Shown here piece by piece: positions 41,756 through 48,267 of a stretch of 48,267 nucleotides of DNA (positions are counted from its first letter, which is position 1; each line of letters begins with the position of its first letter). The DNA comes from an uncultured Roseburia sp. (GTDB taxonomy: Bacteria > Bacillota > Clostridia > Lachnospirales > Lachnospiraceae), in NCBI GenBank assembly GCA_900548205.1, contig URJS01000009.1, forward strand, positions 1 to 48,267. The letters are read 5' to 3'. Below the pieces are notes generated by a model. The model was given only the letters and a program-made list of their open reading frames with translations. It was not told the DNA's origin and ran no database searches. Position numbers and translations under genes: made by a program.

Positions 41756-42397
41756 ATGGACACAAACAACACGATGAGCAGCCGCCCGGCTGCGGCAGGC
41801 AAGGCAGGAGAAATCAGAAGCGTGCGTTATCTGGCGGTAACGGCAATGCTTTCTGCCGTATCATTTATTCTGATGTTTCTGGATTTTCCGATTCCGTTTC
41901 TGATTCCGAGCTTTATCCAGATGGATGTCTCGGAGCTGCCGGCATTGGTCGGGGCATTTGCATTTGGACCGGTGTGCGGTGTACTCGTCTGTCTGGTAAA
42001 AAATTTGCTGCATCTGTTTATCACAACGACTGGCGGCGTCGGCGAGCTGTCGAATTTTTTTCTGGGTGCATCCTTTGTGCTGGTAGCGGGCTTATTTTAT
42101 AAGCGTCAAAAGACGCGGAAAAATGCGCTGCTTGGTTCTATGGCGGGTGCTGCGGTCATGGCGGTGTGCAGCGTAGTGATCAACTATTTCCTTACCTATC
42201 CGGTGTATTACCACTTTATGTCGGAGGAAATGGTGCTTGCGATGTATCAGGCGATCGTGCCGTCAGTCAAAAATATTTTGCAGTGCCTGATTCTTTTCAA
42301 CATGCCGTTTACGTTTGTAAAGGGGCTGTTTTCGGTAGGGATCACAATGTTTATCTATAAGCACATTTCGCCGATTTTAAAAGGAGTGGGGCGGTAG
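41756..42397 (+). CDS. ribU: Riboflavin ECF transporter S subunit
   Basis: 213 residues, about five or six membrane helices; high-affinity riboflavin-binding subunit of an ECF importer. Family segments include FLDFPIPFLIPSFIQMDVSE, LVKNLLHLFITTTGGVGELS and NFFLGASFVLVAGL. AAAGGAG precedes the ATG. It is controlled by the FMN riboswitch and its terminator. The shared energising module is not in this window. Confidence 0.93.
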   Translation: MDTNNTMSSRPAAAGKAGEIRSVRYLAVTAMLSAVSFILMFLDFPIPFLIPSFIQMDVSELPALVGAFAFGPVCGVLVCLVKNLLHLFITTTGGVGELSNFFLGASFVLVAGLFYKRQKTRKNALLGSMAGAAVMAVCSVVINYFLTYPVYYHFMSEEMVLAMYQAIVPSVKNILQCLILFNMPFTFVKGLFSVGITMFIYKHISPILKGVGR

Positions 42398-42406
42398 AAA
42401 GTACGG

Positions 42407-42440
42407 AAAAGATGCTATTGCGATAGCGTCTTTTCTTTTT
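42407..42440 (+). terminator. Terminator after ribU
   Basis: AAAAGATGCTAT pairs with ATAGCGTCTTTT around a TGCG loop, then CTTTTT. Confidence 0.85.
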
Positions 42441-42486
42441 GTGCAAAAAATGCTATACTCTAAAAATACGATAGGAGGATTGATGC

Positions 42487-42984
42487 ATGGCAGTGGAATT
42501 TGATATAAAGCTGACGGTGAAGGATATGTACCGTTTTAAGATGTACCAGATTTATGCGGGAGTGCAGGGCTGGATTTCTGTGCTGGCGGCAGCGCTTTTA
42601 TTCTGGCTGGCGGCAGACAGCTATGGGGAAGTGACGGCTGGGCGCACGGCTCTTTATGTGCTGTTTGGGATTTTGTTTCTTTTTTATTTTCCGCTCACGC
42701 TCTATCTCCATGCAAAGCAGAGCATCGCGGCCTCCAAGGTGCTTCAGGGTACGCTGCACTTTGCGGCGGGTGAGACGGGATTTATCGTTTCGCAGGGCGA
42801 GGAGACGGCAGAGCTAAAGTGGGAGCAGATTTACCGCATGGTTGCGACGCGGCATAATGTGCTGGTATACAGCAGCCGCATTCATGCTTATGTGATACCA
42901 AAGGATCAGCTTGGCGAGAGCTATTCGCCGTTGGCTGCCCTTGCAAATCAGAAGCTGGAAAAGCATCGTGTGAAGATGCGGTAA
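42487..42984 (+). CDS. YcxB-like membrane protein
   Basis: 165 residues. Two membrane helices (about 28-45 and 58-75) are followed by a soluble C-terminal part (about 90-150) with ELKWEQIYRMVATRHNVLVY and HAYVIPKDQ, matching the YcxB-like fold. Function unknown in the family. AGGAGG precedes the ATG. tsaE begins 30 bases downstream, so it may head the t6A gene run. Confidence 0.7.
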   Translation: MAVEFDIKLTVKDMYRFKMYQIYAGVQGWISVLAAALLFWLAADSYGEVTAGRTALYVLFGILFLFYFPLTLYLHAKQSIAASKVLQGTLHFAAGETGFIVSQGEETAELKWEQIYRMVATRHNVLVYSSRIHAYVIPKDQLGESYSPLAALANQKLEKHRVKMR

Positions 42985-43013
42985 GGCGACGCCGGAAATG
43001 GAGTGGAGGAACA

Positions 43014-43448
43014 ATGAGAGAGACGGTTTATGAGACATATGCCGCAGAGGAGACGCATGCGCTTGGAAAGCGGATCGGCGAACAGGCGCTGGCGGGAGAA
43101 GTGTATACTCTGATGGGAGATCTCGGAGTCGGCAAGACAGTATTTACACAGGGGATTGCAGAAGGACTTGGAATAACAGAGGCAGTTTGCAGCCCGACCT
43201 TTACGATCGTGCAGGTCTATGAGGAGGGGCGTCTGCCGTTTTATCATTTTGATGTATATCGTATCAGCGATATTGCGGAGATGGACGAGATTGGATATGA
43301 GGACTATTTTTACGGAGATGGCCTTTGTATGATCGAATGGGCGAATCTGATCGAGGAGATACTGCCGGCGCACCGCCGCGAGGTGACGATTGAGAAGGAT
43401 TTGGAAAAGGGCTTTGACTATCGCAGGATTACGATAAGAGAATACTAG
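43014..43448 (+). CDS. tsaE: tRNA t6A biosynthesis ATPase TsaE
   Basis: 144 residues. P-loop ATPase needed with TsaB, TsaC and TsaD to make N6-threonylcarbamoyladenosine at position 37 of ANN-decoding tRNAs. Walker A GDLGVGKT is at 35-42; SPTFTIVQVYE and FYHFDVYRI follow, then the EWAN motif. GGAGG lies 6 bases before the ATG. Followed after 9 bases by tsaB. Confidence 0.95.
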   Translation: MRETVYETYAAEETHALGKRIGEQALAGEVYTLMGDLGVGKTVFTQGIAEGLGITEAVCSPTFTIVQVYEEGRLPFYHFDVYRISDIAEMDEIGYEDYFYGDGLCMIEWANLIEEILPAHRREVTIEKDLEKGFDYRRITIREY

Positions 43449-43457
43449 GAGGCGGCG

Positions 43458-44168
43458 ATGAAATTATTAGGACTGGACAGCTCTGGACTGGTGGCAAGTG
43501 TTGCCGTTGTTGCGGATGACGACCTGCTGGGAGAATACACGGTAAATTACAAAAAAACACATTCGCAGACGCTTTTGCCGATGCTGCATGAGGTGGCGCA
43601 GATGATAGAATTAGACCTTGGAACGATTGACGCGATCGCAGTTGCGGGCGGTCCGGGTTCGTTTACGGGACTGCGTATTGGCTCCGCGACGGCAAAGGGG
43701 CTGGGACTTGCTTTGGATAAACCGATCGTCAGCGTGCCGACCGTTGAGGCGCTTGCATATAATCTTGTCGGACACCGGGATGTAGTGTGTCCCTTGATGG
43801 ATGCAAGGAGAAATCAGACCTATACGGGGGTTTATCGTTTTGCGGGCAACGCGCTTACCGTTTTGCGGGAGCAGTGCGCCATCGGAATAGAGGAAATTGT
43901 CAGCGAACTGAACCAAAGAGGGGAAGCCGTGGTGTTTTTAGGAGACGGCGTACCGGTATTTCGCGAATATTTAAAAGAGAAGCTTTGCGTGCCGTACTCC
44001 TTTGCACCGGCGCATTTAAACAAGCAGCGTGCAGGAGCGGTTGCGGCGCGTGGTCTTTCCTACTTAAAGGAGGGGCGTATCGAGACGGCAGAGCAGCATA
44101 AACCGGAATATTTAAGGCTGTCGCAGGCGGAGCGTGAGTGCAGCGAGCGGCAGAAGATAGAGGTGTAG
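43458..44168 (+). CDS. tsaB: tRNA t6A biosynthesis protein TsaB
   Basis: 236 residues. ASKHA-fold partner of TsaD with no kinase activity of its own. The family signature AVAGGPGSFTGLRIGSATAK then GLGLAL is present near residue 70, and MDARRNQTYTGVY mid-protein. AGGAGG lies before the ATG. It sits between tsaE and rimI, a standard bacterial order. Confidence 0.94.
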   Translation: MKLLGLDSSGLVASVAVVADDDLLGEYTVNYKKTHSQTLLPMLHEVAQMIELDLGTIDAIAVAGGPGSFTGLRIGSATAKGLGLALDKPIVSVPTVEALAYNLVGHRDVVCPLMDARRNQTYTGVYRFAGNALTVLREQCAIGIEEIVSELNQRGEAVVFLGDGVPVFREYLKEKLCVPYSFAPAHLNKQRAGAVAARGLSYLKEGRIETAEQHKPEYLRLSQAERECSERQKIEV

Positions 44169-44172
44169 CGGT

Positions 44173-44610
44173 ATGAGCAGGATCAGAAGAATGCAGCCGG
44201 AGGATGTTGTGCAGGCAGCGGCGTTAGAAGCGCAGATTTTTTCACAGCCATGGAGTGAGCAGGCATTTTTAGACGCACTCAAGCTTACCCATACGGTATT
44301 TCTTGTGGCGGAGGAGAAGGGACGTGTGGCGGGGTATATTGGAATGTATCTTTCTTTGGAGGAGGCGGAGATTACCAATGTTGCCGTTGCACCGGAATTT
44401 CGCCGCAGGGGAATTGGGGCTGCGCTCCTTACGGAAATAAAGCGGGAAGCGGCAGAACGCGGTGTGACCTCGCTCGTGCTGGAGGTGCGTGTATCGAATC
44501 AAAATGCCATTCGTCTGTATGAGAAACATGGATTTGTTTTGTGCGGTGTGCGGAAGGGATTTTACGAGCAACCAAGGGAGGATGCTTTATTAATGCTTCT
44601 GGGCCAGTAA
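44173..44610 (+). CDS. rimI: Ribosomal protein S18 alanine N-acetyltransferase
   Basis: 145 residues, GNAT fold. The acetyl-CoA-binding loop RRRGIGAALL, preceded by ITNVAVAPEF, and the C-terminal RLYEKHGFVLCGVRKGFYEQ then PREDALLML are typical of RimI. It starts 4 bases after tsaB, as in many genomes. RimI acetylates the N-terminus of S18 in enterobacteria; the substrate here is inferred. Confidence 0.9.
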   Translation: MSRIRRMQPEDVVQAAALEAQIFSQPWSEQAFLDALKLTHTVFLVAEEKGRVAGYIGMYLSLEEAEITNVAVAPEFRRRGIGAALLTEIKREAAERGVTSLVLEVRVSNQNAIRLYEKHGFVLCGVRKGFYEQPREDALLMLLGQ

Positions 44611-44680
44611 TTACCACTATATATAAGTAGAAGTTCTTTATATAATGAGTAGGAAGCAGCAGCGAAACGGAGGAATTTCT

Positions 44681-44911
44681 ATGAGCAGGAACAATGATAT
44701 GATTTATTGCAACCGGTGCGGCAGAATGATCTGCAAAATGGAGCAGCAGGAGCGGACGTCCTTTCTTACCGTGCGTAAGAATTGGGGATACTTTTCGGAT
44801 GATAAGGATGGAAAGCGCTACAGTGTGGATATTTGTGAGCCATGCTGTGACAGACTGGCGGAGGAATTTGCGATCGCGCCGGAGATAGAGGAAAATATAG
44901 AATTAATATAA
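44681..44911 (+). CDS. Small zinc-ribbon-like protein of unknown function
   Basis: 76 residues. Two Cys pairs, YCNRCGRMIC near the N-terminus and ICEPCCDRL near the C-terminus, look like a zinc ribbon or knuckle. The middle (SFLTVRKNWGYFSDDKDGKR) is basic with aromatics and the tail is acidic. The ATG at 44681 is preferred over 44645 because GGAGGA lies 7 bases before it. It sits between rimI and the RNase Z gene. No family name recognised. Confidence 0.7.
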   Translation: MSRNNDMIYCNRCGRMICKMEQQERTSFLTVRKNWGYFSDDKDGKRYSVDICEPCCDRLAEEFAIAPEIEENIELI

Positions 44912-44923
44912 AGGAGTCGATTC

Positions 44924-45838
44924 ATGTTAGATGTATGTCTTTTGGGAACCGGTGGGATGATGCCTCTCCCGCGCCGATTTCTGACAGCAGCGATGATGCG
45001 CTACAACGGAAGCAGTCTTTTGATTGACTGCGGGGAGGGAACTCAGGTGGCGGTCAAGGAAAAGGGATGGAGCTTTAAGCCGATCGATTTGATCTGTTTT
45101 ACGCATTATCATGCGGATCATATCAGCGGTCTGCCCGGTCTGCTTCTTACAATGGGAAATGCGGAGCGGACAGAGCCGCTGCTTCTCGTGGGTCCGAAGG
45201 GCTTGGAGCGGGTAGTCGGGGCGCTGCGCGTCATTGCGCCTGAGCTGCCGTTTGAGCTTCGTTTTCGGGAGCTGACAGAGCCTGAGGCATATTTTGAGTA
45301 TAAGGGCTACCATATTCACGCCTTTCGGGTCAACCACAATGTAATGTGCTACGGCTATACGGCAGAGATCAAACGCGCCGGAAGATTTGAGGTAGAGAGA
45401 GCGCGGGAAAATGAGATTCCGCAGAAGTTCTGGAGCCGTCTGCAAAAGGGTGAGACGATTGAGGACGAGGGTGGAAGGGTCTATACGCCGGATCAGGTGC
45501 TCGGTCAGCCGAGAAAAGGGATCAAGGTAACTTACTGCACCGATACAAGACCGACAGCGGCCTTGGAGGAGGCGGCACGGGCGTCCGACCTTTTGATCTG
45601 CGAGGGAATGTATGCCGAGCCGGAAAAGCTGGCAAAGGCAAAGCAGTACAAGCATATGACATTTTATGAGGCGGCAGAGATTGCGGTACGGGCAGAGGTA
45701 AGGGAATTGTGGCTGACACATTTCTCGCCTTCTTTGGTGCGGGCGGAGGAATATCTGCCTAAGGTGCGTGAAATCTTTGCACCTGCAAAGCTTGGCAGGG
45801 ACGGGAAAACCATGGAGCTGTTATTTGCAGAGGAGTAG
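44924..45838 (+). CDS. rnz: Ribonuclease Z
   Basis: 304 residues, metallo-beta-lactamase fold. Endonuclease that trims tRNA 3' ends. The zinc motif THYHADHISGLPG has His61, His63, Asp65 and His66. FRVNHNVMCYGYTAE, IPQKFWSRLQKGETI (exosite-like arm), VTYCTDTRPT and LWLTHFSPS follow, in the usual family order. AAGGAG precedes the ATG. It starts 13 bases after the zinc-ribbon gene. Confidence 0.92.
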   Translation: MLDVCLLGTGGMMPLPRRFLTAAMMRYNGSSLLIDCGEGTQVAVKEKGWSFKPIDLICFTHYHADHISGLPGLLLTMGNAERTEPLLLVGPKGLERVVGALRVIAPELPFELRFRELTEPEAYFEYKGYHIHAFRVNHNVMCYGYTAEIKRAGRFEVERARENEIPQKFWSRLQKGETIEDEGGRVYTPDQVLGQPRKGIKVTYCTDTRPTAALEEAARASDLLICEGMYAEPEKLAKAKQYKHMTFYEAAEIAVRAEVRELWLTHFSPSLVRAEEYLPKVREIFAPAKLGRDGKTMELLFAEE

Positions 45839-45856
45839 GAAAAGGAGGGACAAAGG

Positions 45857-46435
45857 ATGAAAAAGGCGGGGAGAATCATAGCCGTTGTGGCGGCAGTCGG
45901 ATTAGTCATAGGAGGATACTATTATTTTTCTGTTGTGAGAAATCCGGCGGCGGAGACCGGAGAGGAGCTTACGGAGGTTCAAAAGGTGATCACAAAGGAT
46001 CTGGAGGAGAATTATCCGGCGACACCGCGTGAGGTGGTAAAGGATTACAACCGGATATTAAACTGCTTGTATAATGAGGAATATACAGAAAAAGAACTGT
46101 ATGCGCTGGGAGATCAGGCGAGGCTCTTGTTTGATGAGGAGCTTTTGGAGAATAATCCGAGAGACGCGTATTTTGATGCGCTGACAGCAGAGCTTGAAAG
46201 CTATAAGGAAGCGTCCAAGACGATTATGAGCAGTGATGTCTGTGACAGTAATGATGTGGATTACCAAACAGTCAGAGGGGATGAGTGCGCCTATGTGACT
46301 GCCTCCTATTTTATGGATGAGAACAAATCGTACAGTCGTGCGAACCAGATGTATGTCCTGCGCAAGGATGGCGACGGGAAATGGAAGATATTGGGATTTT
46401 ATGAGCTTGAAGGAGATGCTTCAAATGAGCAGTGA
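45857..46435 (+). CDS. Membrane-anchored protein of unknown function (possibly DUF6715)
   Basis: 192 residues. One N-terminal membrane anchor (IIAVVAAVGLVIGGYYYF, about 8-25), then a soluble outer domain. Segments YPATPREVVKDYNRILNCLY and GDGKWKILGFYELEGD suggest a ketosteroid-isomerase or NTF2-like fold, and I vaguely recall this family as DUF6715 in Lachnospiraceae; that name is uncertain. It overlaps tsaD by 11 bases. GGAGG lies upstream of the ATG. Confidence 0.65.
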   Translation: MKKAGRIIAVVAAVGLVIGGYYYFSVVRNPAAETGEELTEVQKVITKDLEENYPATPREVVKDYNRILNCLYNEEYTEKELYALGDQARLLFDEELLENNPRDAYFDALTAELESYKEASKTIMSSDVCDSNDVDYQTVRGDECAYVTASYFMDENKSYSRANQMYVLRKDGDGKWKILGFYELEGDASNEQ

Positions 46436-47447
46436 AATAAAAATACTTGCGATCGAAAGTTCCTGTGATGAGACGGCAGCAGCAGTTGTGGTGAACGGGC
46501 GGGAGGTTCGCTCCAACGTTATTTCATCCCAGATCGAGCTTCATACCCTGTATGGGGGAGTTGTGCCGGAGATTGCTTCCAGAAAGCATATCGAAAAAAT
46601 CAATCAGGTAATCCTTCAGGCGTTAAAAGAGGCAGATACTGCCTTAGAAGAAATCGACGCCATCGGCGTGACCTATGGTCCGGGATTGGTCGGAGCGCTT
46701 TTGGTTGGAGTGGCAGAGGCAAAAGCGATCAGCTATGCAAAAAACATCCCACTGATCGGTGTGCATCATATTGAGGGACATATCAGTGCAAACTATATTG
46801 AAAATAAGGAGCTGGAGCCGCCCTTTTTATGCCTTGTCGTTTCGGGCGGACATACGCATCTCGTTCGCGTGCTTGATTACGGAGCATATGAGATTCTTGG
46901 AAAAACAAGGGATGATGCAGCGGGAGAGGCATTTGATAAGGTCGCAAGGGCAATCGGGCTTGGCTATCCGGGCGGACCCAAGATTGAAGCGGCGGCACGT
47001 CTTGGAAATCCGCACGCGGTAGAATTTCCGCGCGCAAAAATCGTGGACGGACCCTATGATTTTAGCTTCAGCGGTTTAAAATCAGCCGTACTTAATTATC
47101 TCAATCAGTGCCAGATGAAGGGGCTTCCCGTGATTCAGGCGGATATTGCCGCATCCTTCCAGAAAGCGGTGACAGATGTTCTTATCAGAAATGCGGGAAA
47201 AGCGCTTGATGAATTTGGAGCAGAGCAATTTGCGGTCGCGGGAGGCGTTGCTTCCAATGCTGCACTGCGGGAAGGGCTTCGGGAGGAATGCGAAAAGCGC
47301 GGGGTACGCTTTTACCACCCGTCTCCCGTTTATTGTACGGACAATGCGGCGATGATCGGGGCGGCGGCATATTACGATTTCCAAAAAGGAAAAAGAGACG
47401 GCTTAAATCTCAATGCAGTTCCGAATTTAAGACTGGGGGAGCGATAG
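46425..47447 (+). CDS. tsaD: tRNA t6A threonylcarbamoyltransferase TsaD
   Basis: About 340 residues. Transfers the threonylcarbamoyl group to A37 of tRNA with TsaB and TsaE. The start of the family is visible as ILAIESSCDETAAAVV, and the metal-binding HHIEGH has His115 and His119. VSGGHTHLV and AVAGGVASNAALR follow. The ATG at 46425 is preferred: GAAGGAG at 46409-46415 has good spacing, and it overlaps the previous gene by 11 bases. An upstream ATG at 46416 would sit directly on the ribosome binding site. Confidence 0.95.
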   Translation: MSSEIKILAIESSCDETAAAVVVNGREVRSNVISSQIELHTLYGGVVPEIASRKHIEKINQVILQALKEADTALEEIDAIGVTYGPGLVGALLVGVAEAKAISYAKNIPLIGVHHIEGHISANYIENKELEPPFLCLVVSGGHTHLVRVLDYGAYEILGKTRDDAAGEAFDKVARAIGLGYPGGPKIEAAARLGNPHAVEFPRAKIVDGPYDFSFSGLKSAVLNYLNQCQMKGLPVIQADIAASFQKAVTDVLIRNAGKALDEFGAEQFAVAGGVASNAALREGLREECEKRGVRFYHPSPVYCTDNAAMIGAAAYYDFQKGKRDGLNLNAVPNLRLGER

Positions 47448-47449
47448 CA

Positions 47450-48151
47450 ATGGCAGAAAAAATCACGGCAATTATACTGGCGGGCGGCAGCGGAAAGAGA
47501 ATGAACAGCACGGTGCCGAAGCAATATATGACGCTTGCGGGAAAGCCGCTGCTTTATCATGCGCTCCGTGCATTTGAGGAAAGTGAAGTGACCGATATCG
47601 TCCTTGTAACGGGCAGGGGCGAGCAGGAATACTGCAGGCGGGAGCTTATAGAGAAATATAATATCTCAAAGCTTTCTGCGCTTGCAGAGGGCGGAAAGGA
47701 GCGGTATCATTCTGTGTATGCCGGCTTATTGGCGGCGGACGGAGCAGACTATGTCTTGATTCATGACGGAGCAAGACCTCTTGTCACGGCGGAGCTTATT
47801 TCACGGAGTATTGAGGCTGCGAAAAAATGGAGCGCCTGCGTGGCTGGAATGCCGGTAAAAGATACGATCAAGATTGTAGGAGAGGATGGCTTCGCAACGG
47901 AGACGCCGGATCGCGGAAAGCTGTGGCAGATACAGACGCCGCAGAGCTTTTCCTATGCGATGATCATGGATGCCTATCAGAAGCTCATGGCTATTGGTGA
48001 CGATTCCGTCACGGATGATGCGATGGTTCTGGAGAAAATGACAAAGCACAGGGTGAGGCTGATCGAGGGAGATTATCGTAATATAAAAGTAACCACTCCG
48101 GAAGATATGTGCGTTGCTGAAGCGTATCTGAAAGATATGTCAAAAAAATAA
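47450..48151 (+). CDS. ispD: 2-C-methyl-D-erythritol 4-phosphate cytidylyltransferase
   Basis: 233 residues. Third enzyme of the non-mevalonate isoprenoid pathway; makes CDP-methylerythritol from CTP and MEP. The nucleotide-binding loop LAGGSGKRMNSTVPKQ is at 10-25, and LIHDGARPLVTAELI and GMPVKDTIKIV follow, with TPQSFSYAM and DSVTDDAMVLE later. The ATG at 47450 comes two bases after the tsaD stop codon, with GGGGGAG upstream, so the two are coupled. No ispF fusion. Confidence 0.94.
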   Translation: MAEKITAIILAGGSGKRMNSTVPKQYMTLAGKPLLYHALRAFEESEVTDIVLVTGRGEQEYCRRELIEKYNISKLSALAEGGKERYHSVYAGLLAADGADYVLIHDGARPLVTAELISRSIEAAKKWSACVAGMPVKDTIKIVGEDGFATETPDRGKLWQIQTPQSFSYAMIMDAYQKLMAIGDDSVTDDAMVLEKMTKHRVRLIEGDYRNIKVTTPEDMCVAEAYLKDMSKK

Positions 48152-48158
48152 AAAAGTG

Positions 48159-48187
48159 TTGACATCAGACTATTTGGGTGGTAATAT
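48159..48187 (+). promoter_or_regulatory. Promoter of the tRNA-Ser gene
   Basis: TTGACA (48159-48164), a 17-base spacer, and TAATAT (48182-48187), about 28 bases before the tRNA 5' end. Confidence 0.75.
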
Positions 48188-48215
48188 TGTTTGTGCACTG
48201 ATTTGAACAAGATAT

Positions 48216-48267
48216 GGAGAGGTATCGAAGTGGTCATAACGAGGCGGTCTTGAAAACCGTTTGTCCG
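48216..48267 (+). tRNA. tRNA-Ser(UGA), 5' part, cut by the window end
   Basis: The acceptor strand GGAGAGG begins at 48216, followed by a D-arm (TCG...CGA) and an anticodon stem GCGGT/ACCGT. The loop CTTGAAA gives anticodon TGA at 48251-48253, reading UCA serine codons. The long variable arm is starting (TTGTCCG) when the window ends. Confidence 0.92.

Noticed and set aside
44641..44646. TATAAT upstream of the small zinc-ribbon gene
   Set aside because: There is no -35 at 16-18 bases and the gene follows rimI closely, so read-through is more likely.
1..48267. CRISPR arrays, rRNA genes, intact insertion sequences or prophage genes
   Set aside because: No regularly spaced repeats, rRNA-like blocks, transposase or phage structural genes were seen on either strand.

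Overview
The window looks like a chromosome segment of a Gram-positive anaerobe of the Lachnospiraceae (Clostridia). The reasons are a clustered acetyl-CoA-to-butyrate pathway with a Rex operator, an mbl/flhO/flhP-type flagellar rod block, ECF vitamin transporters, a Gram-positive LexA box, and near-consensus sigma-A promoters with strong AGGAGG-type ribosome binding sites. The family-level call is an inference; the species cannot be fixed from the sequence alone.

Layout. Positions 1-2300 are an AT-rich accessory stretch with an Imm22-like immunity gene, two further small orphan genes and broken coding remnants. It looks like the 3' tail of a polymorphic-toxin immunity array whose toxin gene would lie upstream of the window. 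From about 2340 the core chromosome begins: a LexA box, then uvrB and uvrA (excision repair). Next comes mbl-flhO-flhP-flgJ-like (cell shape and flagellar rod), recD2, a GH25 muramidase with SH3 domains, a degenerate HD-domain protein on the minus strand, and a divergent coiled-coil/SleB cell wall hydrolase.

Positions 17.8-23.2 kb hold the butyrate cluster thl-hbd-bcd-etfB-etfA behind a perfect Rex palindrome; crotonase (crt) is absent from it. An ECF substrate-binding subunit, possibly for pantothenate, follows. Then come mrp (Fe-S carrier), a LytTR regulator / LiaF-like membrane protein / DUF4097 trio behind repeated operator-like sequences, and a membrane-anchored AraC-type regulator. Downstream of the regulator is a carbohydrate locus: lipoprotein binding protein, two permeases, a cytoplasmic GH123/DUF4091-like enzyme and a large secreted modular glycosidase.

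The last 11 kb are housekeeping: uracil permease (minus strand), a DUF2752 membrane protein, tex, an FMN riboswitch with ribU, a YcxB-like protein, the t6A genes tsaE-tsaB-rimI and tsaD interleaved with a small zinc-ribbon protein, RNase Z and a membrane-anchored unknown, then ispD. The window ends inside a tRNA-Ser(UGA) gene.

The least explained items are the decayed immunity array at the left end, the operator-in-terminator arrangement in front of the LytTR operon, and the sugar locus that pairs a membrane-spanning regulator with two poorly characterised glycosidases. No CRISPR array, intact insertion sequence, rRNA or recombinase gene was seen.
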